NCBI GenBank assembly: GCA_039029135.1
Contig: JBCCGT010000015.1
Span: 1 to 64,000 of the forward strand
Length of the DNA stretch: 64,000 nt
Reading direction: 5' to 3'
Origin: JALZVT01 sp039029135
GTDB lineage: Bacteria > Pseudomonadota > Gammaproteobacteria > Pseudomonadales > Azotimanducaceae
The notes under the pieces were generated by a model. That model did no database searches. It saw nothing but the letters and a program-made list of their open reading frames with translations, and was not told the origin of the DNA. The position numbers were made by a program, and so were the translations under genes. Within the stretch, counting starts at the first letter, position 1. Each line of letters opens with the position of its first letter. Positions 1 through 8,215 of this stretch are shown one piece after another.

Positions 1-41
1 GGGGCGTCTCGTCCGGGCGTCCGTCTGGCCGTTCGCCCCCC

Positions 42-97
<56 letters not shown>

Positions 98-99
98 GA

Positions 100-927
100 T
101 CATTCGACGTAGCGGCGGCGCAGCGCATCGAGCTCGATATCGCCAAGCCCGACGGCATCGCGCAGGTAGCCGTCCACGCCGCCGTGGTCCGCAGCCATCG
201 TATCGAACGCGGCGCGCAGGTAGCTCTCGTGCACGCCTTCCAGCGCGCGCACCGCGGCGGCATCGGCCGGACGTCGCAGGGGCAGGCGGGGCAGCAGGCG
301 GCCCTGATCGTCGAGCGCAGCGTTGGTGAGCAGATAGTCCGCGAAGATGGTGTCTTCGGGTACCTCGAGTGCGGCCAGGATCAGCGCGCAGGCCACCCCG
401 GTACGGTCCTTGCCGGCGGTGCAGTGAACGAGAAAGGCGCCATCGTCGAGCCCCAGCAGCGCCTCGAAGACCCGCCGAAAATCCGCCGCGTGATTGCGCA
501 CCAGATCGACGTTGATGCCCTGCATGAACGATCGCCGCTCGGCCACGCTGTCGGCGTCGCCGCGTGCGAGGGCCGCCCGCAGGTTCTGCGCGTTACCCGG
601 GTCTATGCTCACTTCCACAATGGGCACGTCGAACGGCGTCGGGTATTCGCCGCGCTCGTCCGGGCGCCGGAGGTCGCAGATCAGGGTGATGCCAAGTCGC
701 TCCCACAGCTGTGCGCCCAGACCGGTGATATGGGTCATATAGCCGCCGCGATACAGCAGGCCCCGGCGCAGCCGGCCGCCGCCGGTCCGATAGCCGCCGA
801 AGTCACGCAGATTGACCGCCCCTGGGGCGATGACCTGCCGGTCCCAGTTACCAACGCCCGCCGCATTCGCGCCGTCGGCGCCGCGCTCGCCTGACTCTGC
901 GTTTGGTGGCCTGCTCTCCTGGCTCAT
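100..927 (-). CDS. Tyrosine-protein phosphatase (Y_phosphatase3 / PTP-like)
   Basis: Probable protein-tyrosine or phosphoinositide phosphatase of the bacterial PTP superfamily, about 275 residues. The P-loop HCTAGKDRTG is clear, with the presumed nucleophile Cys169 and phosphate-binding Arg175. The N-terminal VNLRDFGGYRT segment is typical of the Y_phosphatase3 family. The frame stays open to 1029, but the ATG at 927 is preceded by a strong GGAGGAGGG ribosome site and the extra upstream residues are low-complexity Gly/Arg/Asp, so 927 is preferred. It has no signal peptide, so it is probably cytoplasmic. It diverges from the TerB-like genes; a functional link is only inference. Confidence 0.85.
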   Translation of the reverse strand: MSQESRPPNAESGERGADGANAAGVGNWDRQVIAPGAVNLRDFGGYRTGGGRLRRGLLYRGGYMTHITGLGAQLWERLGITLICDLRRPDERGEYPTPFDVPIVEVSIDPGNAQNLRAALARGDADSVAERRSFMQGINVDLVRNHAADFRRVFEALLGLDDGAFLVHCTAGKDRTGVACALILAALEVPEDTIFADYLLTNAALDDQGRLLPRLPLRRPADAAAVRALEGVHESYLRAAFDTMAADHGGVDGYLRDAVGLGDIELDALRRRYVE

Positions 928-1050
928 GAGCCCTCCTCCACTTCCGTCTTGCCGTCGCCCGCCATCGTCGTCGCCTGCTATGCTCTGCCGCTGGGTCGCG
1001 GCGCCTGCGCTGCGACGGCGGGATGACAATGGGACCTATGGGAGTAAGCC

Positions 1051-1491
1051 ATGAGTATCGCCAGTCTGGGCAACATTCTGAAGATCTTCGGCGGCAACGA
1101 GCCTAGCGCGGAGGAGCGCCAGAATCTGTTTCGCGAGGCGACGCTGATGACGGTGTCGCGCGCCACGGCCTCGGATACGAACATCAAGCAAGTCGAGGTA
1201 GAGACCGTTCGCGACATCTACCAGCGCGTGACCGGCGAGGAGATCAGCTCGGCGGACGTGCGCATGGCGGCCAACTCCAAGCTGTACGAATCGGCGCCGC
1301 TGTATCGTTACCTGGGGCGGGTGGCCAAAGTGATCGACGTGCACGAGCGAGTGACCATCGCCAAGGCGCTGTCCGAGGTCATCCTCTCCGACGATCATGT
1401 GAGCGAGGCCGAGGTCGAGTTCTTCAACATGGTGGCCGACTCGCTGCAGCTATCGCCGGCGGAGCTGGCCGGCCTGGTGCCGCGCGACTAG
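1051..1491 (+). CDS. TerB-like protein, copy 1
   Basis: Small helical protein of 146 residues resembling the TerB (tellurite-resistance) superfamily. It carries the two usual acidic turn regions, MTVSRATASDTN and EVILSDDHVSEAEVEFFN, where TerB domains bind metal. No signal peptide or membrane helix is seen. The ATG follows a gggag ribosome site. A close paralogue starts 40 bases downstream and shares long blocks such as SGEEIS/TGEEIS and SKLYESAPL. TerB proteins are known as membrane-associated scaffolds in stress responses. Tellurite resistance itself is not implied, because terZ, terC and terD are not here. Confidence 0.75.
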   Translation: MSIASLGNILKIFGGNEPSAEERQNLFREATLMTVSRATASDTNIKQVEVETVRDIYQRVTGEEISSADVRMAANSKLYESAPLYRYLGRVAKVIDVHERVTIAKALSEVILSDDHVSEAEVEFFNMVADSLQLSPAELAGLVPRD

Positions 1492-1531
1492 CGCAGCGCC
1501 AACCCTCGAGAACCAAACGGAGGACAAACAG

Positions 1532-1975
1532 ATGCCGATCGCCGCACTGCAACAGGTGCTCGCGCTGTTTAGCGGCGCCGAACCGACCGAGGCGGAACAT
1601 CGCGAGCTGTTCAAAGAGGCGCTCTTGATGACAGTCGCGCGCGCGACCGCATCGGACACCAACGTCAAGCCGATCGAGGTCGAGCAGGTTCGCGACATCT
1701 ATACCCGCGTCAGCGGCGAGGAGATCAGCGCCGCCGACGTCCGTATGGCGGCCAAGTCGAAGCTGTACGAATCGGCGCCGCTGCACACCTATCTGGGCCG
1801 CGCGGCGAAAGTGCTGTCGGTCGAGGAGCGCCTGGTCATCGCAAACGCGCTGTCTGAGGTGATCCTCGCCGACGATCGCGTCAGCGACTACGAGGTCGAC
1901 TTCTTCGACATGGTTGCCGAAGCGCTGAAGCTGACACCGGCGGAACTAGCGGGGCTCATCGTCACGCAAAAATAG
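1532..1975 (+). CDS. TerB-like protein, copy 2
   Basis: Second TerB-like protein, 147 residues, highly similar to copy 1 along its whole length, so the pair is a tandem duplication. Conserved acidic loops appear as RATASDTNVKPIE near the N-terminus and ILADDRVSDYEVDFFD near the C-terminus. The start has a cggagga ribosome site seven or so bases upstream. A 7-bp hairpin follows the stop codon, and then the 3' end of a third copy. It probably shares transcription with copy 1 and perhaps with the patatin and exporter genes downstream. Confidence 0.75.
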   Translation: MPIAALQQVLALFSGAEPTEAEHRELFKEALLMTVARATASDTNVKPIEVEQVRDIYTRVSGEEISAADVRMAAKSKLYESAPLHTYLGRAAKVLSVEERLVIANALSEVILADDRVSDYEVDFFDMVAEALKLTPAELAGLIVTQK

Positions 1976-1979
1976 ACAG

Positions 1980-1997
1980 GGCGGCTGGAAAGCCGCC
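1980..1997 (+). other. Hairpin with GGAA tetraloop after TerB copy 2
   Basis: GGCGGCT (1980-1986) pairs perfectly with AGCCGCC (1991-1997) around a GGAA tetraloop, starting four bases after the stop codon. No T tract follows, so it is not a standard intrinsic terminator. It may stabilise or partly end the TerB transcript. Confidence 0.5.
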
Positions 1998-2000
1998 GGG

Positions 2001-2063
2001 GTGGCGGAGGCACTCAAACTGACGCCGGCGGAACTGGCGGGGCTGATCGTCACCCGCAGCTAG
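2001..2063 (+). pseudogene. 3' remnant of a third TerB-like copy
   Basis: In-frame translation gives VAEALKLTPAELAGLIVTRS and a stop, nearly identical to the last 20 residues of copy 2 (VAEALKLTPAELAGLIVTQK). The similarity begins abruptly at 2001, directly after the hairpin, and nothing upstream could supply the missing 125 or so residues. It is therefore the tail of a deleted or recombined third tandem copy. The codons differ from copy 2 at several third positions, so it is not a fresh duplication. Confidence 0.8.
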
Positions 2064-2147
2064 CCCGGTTCGGCGCCGTAGCTAACCGCACACACTTCTG
2101 ACCGCGCTCGGGGCAACGGGTGCGGGGGCGAATGCGGGGAAGGGGTA

Positions 2148-3128
2148 TTGGCCAAGGACAGCATCGTCCTGCTATCGCTCGATGGCGGGGGCTCTCGGGG
2201 CACGCTCACGGCTGAGGTTTTGCGGCTGCTGGAACAGCATAACCGCCTCGACGTGCGCGGCAGCTTCGACTTCTTTGCCGGGGTAAGCACCGGCGCACTC
2301 ATCGCCTCCTACTGCGCCACCAACGTGGGCAGCATGGCCTACCTCGCGGAAAACCTGTACTCGACACAGTCGCTGTCGCGGGTTTTCGACAAGTCCGTGT
2401 GGGATCGCATCCTCGGCCGCATGCAGAATCAGCCGAAGTACGACGGCGTCAACAAGCGAGAATTCATTCAGGAACTGGCGGGCGATCTGCGCCTGAACGA
2501 CATCACCGAAAAGCAGCTCATGGTGCTCGCCTATGACTTCATCAATCGCGACATCGTGGTGTTCCGCAACGGCTCCGAGCGTTACAACCCGTCGCTGACC
2601 GAGGTCTGCGACGCGGCCACCGCAGCACCCACGCTATATCCGGCCGTCAGCACCAGCGAGCCGCGTCGGCGCTGGCTGGTAGACGGCGCCTTGGCCACCA
2701 ACGATCCAAGCATGCTCGCGATCGCCGAGGCAATGTCGATGGGTTACCGACTCGAGGACATCTGGATGGTTTCGATCGGCACGGGCAAGCCGGTACACGA
2801 TCTGGATCAAAAACAGCAGGACGACATCGGTCACGCGGCGCGCGGCTGGGGCGTCGTGGGCTGGATCGCCAACGGTCTGCTCGACCACATGCTGCTCGGC
2901 AGCTCATCCATCAGCGGCTATCAGTGCGAGCAGATACTCGGCGAGCGCTACGTACGCATCAACGGCTATCTGCCGCGACGCCTGCTGCAGCTCGATAACA
3001 CGGACGACGATCACCTGGGCGACCTGCGATCGCACGCCTTCGAGTGGTACGACGAAGCCGGCCATCAGGTCATCGATTTGCTCGAGCGCGTCGGCCGCAA
3101 AAGGCTGGTAGAAGATCCGGCCACCTAG
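2148..3128 (+). CDS. Patatin-like phospholipase
   Basis: Cytoplasmic patatin-family acyl hydrolase of 326 residues that should cleave acyl chains from glycerolipids with a Ser-Asp dyad. Visible parts are the oxyanion loop LDGGGSRG (residues 11-18), the nucleophile elbow GVSTG with Ser47, and the catalytic DGA with Asp179. It has no signal peptide or membrane helix. The start is TTG after a purine-rich gggaagggg ribosome site. It lies 85 bases after the TerB remnant and 31 bases before the exporter adaptor gene, so a common operon is plausible. Its placement suggests a role in membrane-lipid remodelling coupled to TerB proteins or the exporter; this is inference. Confidence 0.85.
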   Translation: MAKDSIVLLSLDGGGSRGTLTAEVLRLLEQHNRLDVRGSFDFFAGVSTGALIASYCATNVGSMAYLAENLYSTQSLSRVFDKSVWDRILGRMQNQPKYDGVNKREFIQELAGDLRLNDITEKQLMVLAYDFINRDIVVFRNGSERYNPSLTEVCDAATAAPTLYPAVSTSEPRRRWLVDGALATNDPSMLAIAEAMSMGYRLEDIWMVSIGTGKPVHDLDQKQQDDIGHAARGWGVVGWIANGLLDHMLLGSSSISGYQCEQILGERYVRINGYLPRRLLQLDNTDDDHLGDLRSHAFEWYDEAGHQVIDLLERVGRKRLVEDPAT

Positions 3129-3159
3129 CTGGGAACGCACGACACAGGCAAGCGACTAG

Positions 3160-3966
3160 ATGCAGCAAGAACGGCACAAAAACACGACCGCGCCGACCTT
3201 CGGCCGCGCGCTCATTGCGATGATCGCGCTCTTGGCTTGCAGCGGCGTTCGAGCGGACGCGGTGTCCGCACTGGCGCGCATCGAACCGAAAGACGGCGTG
3301 TACCAGCTCGCCGGCCCTTCCGAGATGGCCGTCGTCGCGGAACTGCTGGTGAAGGAGGGAGATCGGGTCCAGTCAGGGGACGTGCTCGCCAGACTGGACA
3401 ACTACGCGCTGCTCAGCGCCGAAGCCCGACGCGCGACGGTCGAGCTCGACTATGCAAAGAAGGCGCTGCGGCGGCAGCGGGACTTGCGGCAGACCTCTGT
3501 CGCGTCCGTTGCACAGTTGGAGGAAGCCGAGCGCGACGTCGCGGTCTGGCAGGCGGAATTAAACGCGGCGCGCGAACGCCGCGCCAGGGCGCAGATCACC
3601 GCGCCCGTCGACGGCCAGATCCTGCTGGTCAACGCCCGCGAGGGCGAGCGCATCGGCGCGCTCGGCCTGCTGGAGCTCGGCCAAACCGATGCCATGTATG
3701 CGGTCGCCGAGGTGTACGAAACGGACATCAGCCGCGTCGCGGTCGGCCAGAGCGTGACAATCAAGAGCGCGTCGCTCAGCGAGCCGCTCGGCGGCAAGGT
3801 CGAACGCGTCGGCCGACTGGTCGGCAAGAACGACGCGCTCGATCTGGATCCGGTGGCGCGGCGCGACGCGCGGGTGATCGAGGTGTTCGTGCTGCTGGAG
3901 CAGCCCGAACGCGTCGCTGGCCTGACCAATCTGCAGGTGACCGCGATCATCGAGATCGACGACTAA
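3160..3966 (+). CDS. Periplasmic adaptor of DevBCA/MacAB-type exporter (HlyD family)
   Basis: Membrane-fusion protein of 268 residues that would link the inner-membrane FtsX-type permease to the outer envelope. An N-terminal signal or anchor segment (about residues 14-32) is followed by a biotinyl-lipoyl half (VVAELLVKEGDRVQSGDVLA), a coiled-coil hairpin (about 85-140), the second lipoyl half (ITAPVDGQILLVNAREGERI) and a beta-barrel region. This is the layout of DevB/HlyD adaptors, though short for the family. The stop is three bases before the permease ATG. No TolC-like partner is in the window. Confidence 0.85.
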   Translation: MQQERHKNTTAPTFGRALIAMIALLACSGVRADAVSALARIEPKDGVYQLAGPSEMAVVAELLVKEGDRVQSGDVLARLDNYALLSAEARRATVELDYAKKALRRQRDLRQTSVASVAQLEEAERDVAVWQAELNAARERRARAQITAPVDGQILLVNAREGERIGALGLLELGQTDAMYAVAEVYETDISRVAVGQSVTIKSASLSEPLGGKVERVGRLVGKNDALDLDPVARRDARVIEVFVLLEQPERVAGLTNLQVTAIIEIDD

Positions 3967-3969
3967 CCG

Positions 3970-5127
3970 ATGCCCCGCAGCGTCCCCTACGCCTGGCGTC
4001 AGCTCAGCCACGATCGACTGAAGCTGTTCGCCGCGGTTTTGGGCATCGCGTTCGCCGTGGTGCTCGTGTTCATGCAGCTCGGACTGCGGGCAGCGCTGTT
4101 CGATAGCGCGGTACGCTTTCACAAGGGCATCGACTACGATCTCGTGCTGCTGAGTCCGCGCACCAATTTCCTTGCGCGCACGCGAGAATTTCCGCGGTCG
4201 CGTCTGTATCAGGTCGCCGGCCACGCCGACGTCGAGGACGTTACCGCGCTGTACGCCCGGTCTGCCACCTACTACTTCGACGGCACGGCGGATACGCATG
4301 TCACCGTACTGGTGTTCGGCATCGATCCGGTCTCGACCAACCTGCAGCTCGCGGGCGTGGCGCCGTTCCTGCCGGCGCTGCGGGCGCCAGACACCGCCAT
4401 CATCGATCGCTACTCGCGCAAGGAATTTCGCGGCTCGGTTGCGGCGCTGCTCGCGGGCGAGAGGGTCGAGCTGCAGCTCAACGAACGACGCGTGTCTTTG
4501 CTCGGCACCTACGCGCTCGGCACCTCGTTCGGCATCGACGGCACGGTCATTACCTCGGATCTCAACTTTCGACGAATTTTCCCGGGCCGGCCCGCCGGCA
4601 AAATCGACCTAGGCCTGGTGCGCCTCAACGACGGGGCCGAGGTGCTCAGCGCGCAGCAAGACCTGTACGAGCTGCTGCCGGGCGATGTCATCGTGCTGAC
4701 GCGCGAGGAATACGTCGCGAAGGAGGTGGCCTACTGGAACTCTGCAACGCCCATCGGCTATGTGTTTTCTCTCGGCGCCATCATCGGCGTGATCGTCGGC
4801 CTGATCATCGTCTATCAGATTTTATTCTCTGACGTGCAGAGCCATCTGCCGGAGTACGCGACGCTCAAGGCCATGGGCTACAGCAACGGGTTTCTTCGCG
4901 GCCTCGTCCTGCGCGAGGCGATCTATCTCGCCTGTCTTGGCTTCGTGCCCGCCTGCGGTTTCGCGCTCTTGCTCTACGATCAGGCCGCGCAGGCGACTCA
5001 GCTACCCATGGAGATGACCATCGCGCGGGCGGTCACGGTGCTCGCGGTGACCATCGCCATGTGCGCCGCGTCGGGGTTGTTCGCGATGCGCAAAGTGAGC
5101 CGCGTCGATCCGGCGGAGGTGTTCTGA
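3970..5127 (+). CDS. DevC-like ABC exporter permease (FtsX/MacB family)
   Basis: Inner-membrane permease of 385 residues with the family topology: a first helix near residues 17-37, a large periplasmic domain (about 40-260), then three C-terminal helices (about 262-285, 315-340 and 350-370). The sequence between helices 2 and 3 (SHLPEYATLKAMGYSNGFL) matches the cytoplasmic loop of DevC and FtsX-type proteins. The stop overlaps the ATPase start (TGATG), so translation is coupled. DevBCA systems export glycolipids or other hydrophobic cargo. The cargo here is unknown, but the patatin neighbour makes a lipid plausible. Confidence 0.85.
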   Translation: MPRSVPYAWRQLSHDRLKLFAAVLGIAFAVVLVFMQLGLRAALFDSAVRFHKGIDYDLVLLSPRTNFLARTREFPRSRLYQVAGHADVEDVTALYARSATYYFDGTADTHVTVLVFGIDPVSTNLQLAGVAPFLPALRAPDTAIIDRYSRKEFRGSVAALLAGERVELQLNERRVSLLGTYALGTSFGIDGTVITSDLNFRRIFPGRPAGKIDLGLVRLNDGAEVLSAQQDLYELLPGDVIVLTREEYVAKEVAYWNSATPIGYVFSLGAIIGVIVGLIIVYQILFSDVQSHLPEYATLKAMGYSNGFLRGLVLREAIYLACLGFVPACGFALLLYDQAAQATQLPMEMTIARAVTVLAVTIAMCAASGLFAMRKVSRVDPAEVF

Positions 5128-5840
5128 TGCGCGCGGTAGACGTGCGGGATCTCGACTTTTCCTTTCCATCGCGGCGTCAGGAACAAAGGGTGCTCGAGCG
5201 GGTCACGCTGCACATCGACGCCGGCGAGGTGGCGGTGTTGACGGGCCCTTCCGGCTCCGGCAAGAGCACACTGCTAACGATCATCGGTGGTTTGCGTAGC
5301 GCTCGCGAAGGCTCGGTCGAGGTGCTCGGCACTCAGATGGTCAAGGCGCGGCGCCGCACGCTGGTGCAAATGCGGCGCCGCATCGGCTTCGTGTTCCAGA
5401 ATCACAATCTGTCGCCTGCGCTCAGCGTGGCTCAAAACATCCAGATGGGGTTACAGCACAGCGGCAACCATCGCGGCAAGGCCGCCAAACAGAAGATCGA
5501 GCGCATCGCCGAGCGCGTCGGGCTGGCTGATGCGCTTGGCAAGAGCCCGGAACAGCTCTCCGGCGGTCAGCGCCAGCGTGCGGGAATCGCCCGGGCGCTG
5601 GTCAACGAGCCCAAGCTGGTGCTCGCGGACGAGCCGACGGCGTCATTGGACAAAGACAACGGCGCCGCGGTGCTGCGGCTGTTCGACGAACTAGCGGAGC
5701 AGGGCAGCGCGGTGGTCCTGGTCACGCACGACAAGCGCATTTCGAGCAGTCCGACCGCATTCTGTCGCTGGAGGACGGGCGCGTGGTACCCGCGGCGGAC
5801 GTGCTGCTGCAGGATGCCGGCACCACGCTGCGCAAACTGA
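5127..5840 (+). CDS. DevA-like ABC exporter ATPase (frameshifted)
   Basis: ATP-binding subunit for the DevBC-like exporter. Walker A (TGPSGSGKST), the Q loop (FVFQNHNLS), the signature LSGGQRQRAGIARAL, Walker B (LVLADEPT) and the H loop (VTHD) are all present. The start overlaps the permease stop. After HDKRI the frame becomes nonsense ending at 5840, while the +1-shifted frame continues with FEQSDRILSLEDGRVV, exactly what a DevA tail should read. One T appears to be missing from the T run at 5740-5742. Beyond that point the correct frame runs into a TerB-like domain ending at 6193, so the real product was probably one ATPase-TerB fusion of about 355 residues. Confidence 0.85.
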   Translation: MRAVDVRDLDFSFPSRRQEQRVLERVTLHIDAGEVAVLTGPSGSGKSTLLTIIGGLRSAREGSVEVLGTQMVKARRRTLVQMRRRIGFVFQNHNLSPALSVAQNIQMGLQHSGNHRGKAAKQKIERIAERVGLADALGKSPEQLSGGQRQRAGIARALVNEPKLVLADEPTASLDKDNGAAVLRLFDELAEQGSAVVLVTHDKRISSSPTAFCRWRTGAWYPRRTCCCRMPAPRCAN

Positions 5841-6193
5841 TGCGCATCGATCCCGTGCGGCTGCAGCGCATGCTGAGCTTCGGCGAAGCGCTGGCCCAGG
5901 TCGCCATGGCCGACGGCTCGGTCGACACCCGGGAACGGGAGGCGATGGCCGCCTCGCTGCAGGCGCAAGGCGTGCTGAGCGCCGTCGAGAGCGAGCTGGT
6001 CGTCGAGTTTGCGCTAGCGAACGCCGGGCGCTGGCAGGCGAGCGCTCAGTCCGAGCATGACCGCACGGAGCTGGCGGCGGCACTGAACGCCGTGGCCATG
6101 GCGGACAACCACGTCAGCGCACAGGAACGCGACGCGATAGAACGGGTGCTCAGGCGCGGCCCCGATGACGCAATGGAACCGGACGACGCCTAG
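5783..6193 (+). CDS. TerB-like C-terminal domain, in frame with the restored ATPase
   Basis: This frame encodes two TerB-type acidic turns, VAMADGSVDTREREAM and VAMADNHVSAQERDAI, with helical sequence between them. It is the direct continuation of the exporter ATPase once one base is restored near 5741. Read alone from the GTG at 5783 it would be a 136-residue protein without a convincing ribosome site. It is therefore best seen as the C-terminal half of an ABC ATPase-TerB fusion. The gene ends head-on against the minus-strand membrane protein, overlapping by four bases. Confidence 0.65.
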   Translation: MVPAADVLLQDAGTTLRKLMRIDPVRLQRMLSFGEALAQVAMADGSVDTREREAMAASLQAQGVLSAVESELVVEFALANAGRWQASAQSEHDRTELAAALNAVAMADNHVSAQERDAIERVLRRGPDDAMEPDDA

Positions 6194-6534
6194 CGCGCGG
6201 CGCGCGACGCCCCCAGCAGCATGACGCGGGGATCACCGCCGGTCCGGACGCTCAAGATCAGTAGATAAACCGCAAGGAACGGCGCGCCAAACAGCAGCGC
6301 GAGCACCGCCAGCCCTAGTCCCGCAGGCGCAAATTCGTTGCGCCACGCCGTCCAGAGGGCGCTGAGCAAGAGCATGCAGAAAAAGTCGAGGTTGAACTGC
6401 CCGGGCCAGGCCATCGCGGCGATATCGCCGAAGAACACCGAGAACAGCGTCAGACCATAGTCGTTCAGGACGACGAACGTGTAGAGCCCGACGATGAGCA
6501 GGATCAGCACGAGAAAAACCCGGAAAGCGTTCAT
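6190..6534 (-). CDS. Small membrane protein (DUF2834-like)
   Basis: Predicted integral membrane protein of 114 residues with three hydrophobic segments (about 5-25, 45-63 and 72-95). The order of segments, including the acidic NLDFF start of the second helix, resembles DUF2834 proteins, but that assignment is by eye only. The frame stays open to 6939, but that region lies inside the crotonase gene on the other strand and carries no hydrophobic pattern, so the ATG at 6534 is chosen. No function is known. Confidence 0.6.
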   Translation of the reverse strand: MNAFRVFLVLILLIVGLYTFVVLNDYGLTLFSVFFGDIAAMAWPGQFNLDFFCMLLLSALWTAWRNEFAPAGLGLAVLALLFGAPFLAVYLLILSVRTGGDPRVMLLGASRAAR

Positions 6535-6682
6535 TGAGGTCCCCGACCCAAGCCAGCCCCAACGATCCCACAAAGGCGGCGCGTATTCGAGGGGCCGGCC
6601 GCGCGCGCGACGCGGGCATTCGCTGGCACAATAGAGCCAATCGCTAACCAACGAGCTAACCAAGAGGAGAAAGGGTCTACCC

Positions 6683-7450
6683 ATGAGCGAAACCGAAGAA
6701 CAGGCGGTGCTGGTCGAGCGCCGCGGCCGGGTCATGATCATCACGCTGAACCGCCCCGAGGCGATGAACGCGATCAACGGGGCGCTGTCCCACGGTCTGA
6801 TGGCCGCCATCGAAGAACTCAACGACGACGCCGATCTAACGGCCGGCGTGATCACGGGCGCCGGGCGCGCGTTCTGCTCGGGCATGGATCTGAAAGCCTT
6901 CGCCCGCGGCGAGGACATCGGACCGCTGACCACTTTCATCCGTCAGGGGTCCAAGAAGCCGCTGATCGCCGCGATCGAGGGCTTCGCCATCGCCGGCGGC
7001 TGTGAGATCGCGCTCACCTGCGACCTGTTAGTCGCGAGCGCGGGCGCCAAGATCGGCATCCGCGAGGTCAAGGTCGGCCTGTTCGCGGCGGCCGGTGGCG
7101 TGTTCCGTCTCCCCGCACGCGTCGGCGCCACCAAGGCGATGGAGATGGCGCTGACCGGCGAGCCGATCACGGCGGAGGCCGCGCTGGACGCCGGCATGCT
7201 CAGCGAGGTCACCGAAGCGGGCGGCGCCCTCGACGCCGCCATCGGCTGGGCCGAGCGCGTCGCAGAGAACGCGCCGCTCGCGGTGTCGGCCTCGAAGGAG
7301 CTGGTGCGCGCCGCCGCATCCGGCATCGACGAAGAGGCGCTGTGGAAGCTGCAGATCCCGCTGCAGAAGGCGGTGCTCAAATCGAATGACGCCAAGGAAG
7401 GGCCCAAGGCCTTCGCCGAGAAGCGGGCTCCGAACTGGACCGGCACTTAG
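6683..7450 (+). CDS. Enoyl-CoA hydratase/isomerase (crotonase family)
   Basis: Crotonase-fold enzyme of 255 residues, probably hydrating or isomerising an enoyl-CoA. Visible features are the N-terminal strand (VMIITLNRPEAMNAING), the first oxyanion-hole segment (GAGRAFCSGMDLKAF) and the second (AIEGFAIAGGCEIALTCDL). The Glu of GGCEIAL is in the place of the first catalytic acid. The second position reads GLFAAAGGVFRLP, like many non-canonical crotonases, so the exact reaction is open. An agaggaga ribosome site precedes the ATG. A sulfotransferase follows after 33 bases, probably co-transcribed. Confidence 0.88.
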   Translation: MSETEEQAVLVERRGRVMIITLNRPEAMNAINGALSHGLMAAIEELNDDADLTAGVITGAGRAFCSGMDLKAFARGEDIGPLTTFIRQGSKKPLIAAIEGFAIAGGCEIALTCDLLVASAGAKIGIREVKVGLFAAAGGVFRLPARVGATKAMEMALTGEPITAEAALDAGMLSEVTEAGGALDAAIGWAERVAENAPLAVSASKELVRAAASGIDEEALWKLQIPLQKAVLKSNDAKEGPKAFAEKRAPNWTGT

Positions 7451-7483
7451 CCGGATCCAGCGGCCCCTGAGGGTGCACAATCG

Positions 7484-8194
7484 ATGAGCATGAAGGTGAT
7501 CGGTGCGGGCTTTGGCCGCACCGGCACCCTGTCGCTGAAGACGGCGCTCGAGCGCCTGGGCTTCGACAAGACCCATCACATGATGGAGGTGATGCGCAGC
7601 CGGCAGCAGGTCGCGCTGTGGGCGCAGCTCGCCGCGGCAGAAGACGGCGAGGCCCCGGCACCCGCCTGGGACACCGTGTTCGAGGGCTTTCAGGCCACCA
7701 CCGATTTCCCCGCCTGCGTGTATTGGGCGGAGCTCGCCGAGTACTACCCGGACGCCAAGGTCGTGCTGACCGTGCGCGATGCGGATAGCTGGTTCAACAG
7801 CATCGACAACACGATCGGCCGGGTCGTCGAGGCCATCCCCACCTGGCTCAAATGGCTGGTGCCGCACGTGGGTCGCCACGCCACCACGGTCGAGCGAATC
7901 GTCTGGCAGAAACTATTCCACGGCCGACAGCTCGAGCGCGAGTACGCGAAGTCGGTCTTCGAGGCCCATACGGCCGCGGTGATCGAGCGCATTCCCGCCG
8001 ATCGTCTGCTGGTGTACGAGGTGCGCGAAGGCTGGGAGCCGCTGTGCCGGTTCCTGGACGTGCCGGTGCCCGACGAGCCCTTTCCGCGCGTCAACGACAC
8101 CGCGTCCATGCAGCGCAGCATTCGCATAATGGAGGCGCTGAACTGGCTGCCGCTGGTCATCGCCGGCGCCGCCGCGGCGATCTGGCTATTGTAA
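7484..8194 (+). CDS. Sulfotransferase family protein (Sulfotransfer_4-like)
   Basis: Protein of 236 residues with the P-loop-like 5'-phosphosulfate motif at its very start (GAGFGRTGTLSLKTAL), followed by the family landmark YYPDAKVVLTVRDADSWFNS. This pattern is typical of the Sulfotransfer_4 group often annotated as NAD-dependent epimerase-like or P-loop proteins. A hydrophobic C-terminal segment (about 216-235) could anchor it to the inner membrane. The substrate cannot be inferred. It follows the crotonase gene and converges on the serine hydrolase gene. Confidence 0.82.
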   Translation: MSMKVIGAGFGRTGTLSLKTALERLGFDKTHHMMEVMRSRQQVALWAQLAAAEDGEAPAPAWDTVFEGFQATTDFPACVYWAELAEYYPDAKVVLTVRDADSWFNSIDNTIGRVVEAIPTWLKWLVPHVGRHATTVERIVWQKLFHGRQLEREYAKSVFEAHTAAVIERIPADRLLVYEVREGWEPLCRFLDVPVPDEPFPRVNDTASMQRSIRIMEALNWLPLVIAGAAAAIWLL

Positions 8195-8215
8195 CGGGGT
8201 CTGAAACGCGGGCGC

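Noticed and set aside
1051..1975. Calling the TerB-like genes a tellurite-resistance operon
   Set aside because: No terZ, terA, terC, terD or terE is present. The TerB domain alone does not indicate tellurite resistance.
5735..5845. Programmed ribosomal frameshifting in the exporter ATPase
   Set aside because: The site is only a short T run with no slippery heptamer, internal ribosome-like sequence or strong downstream fold that I can see. A sequencing error or plain mutation explains it more simply.
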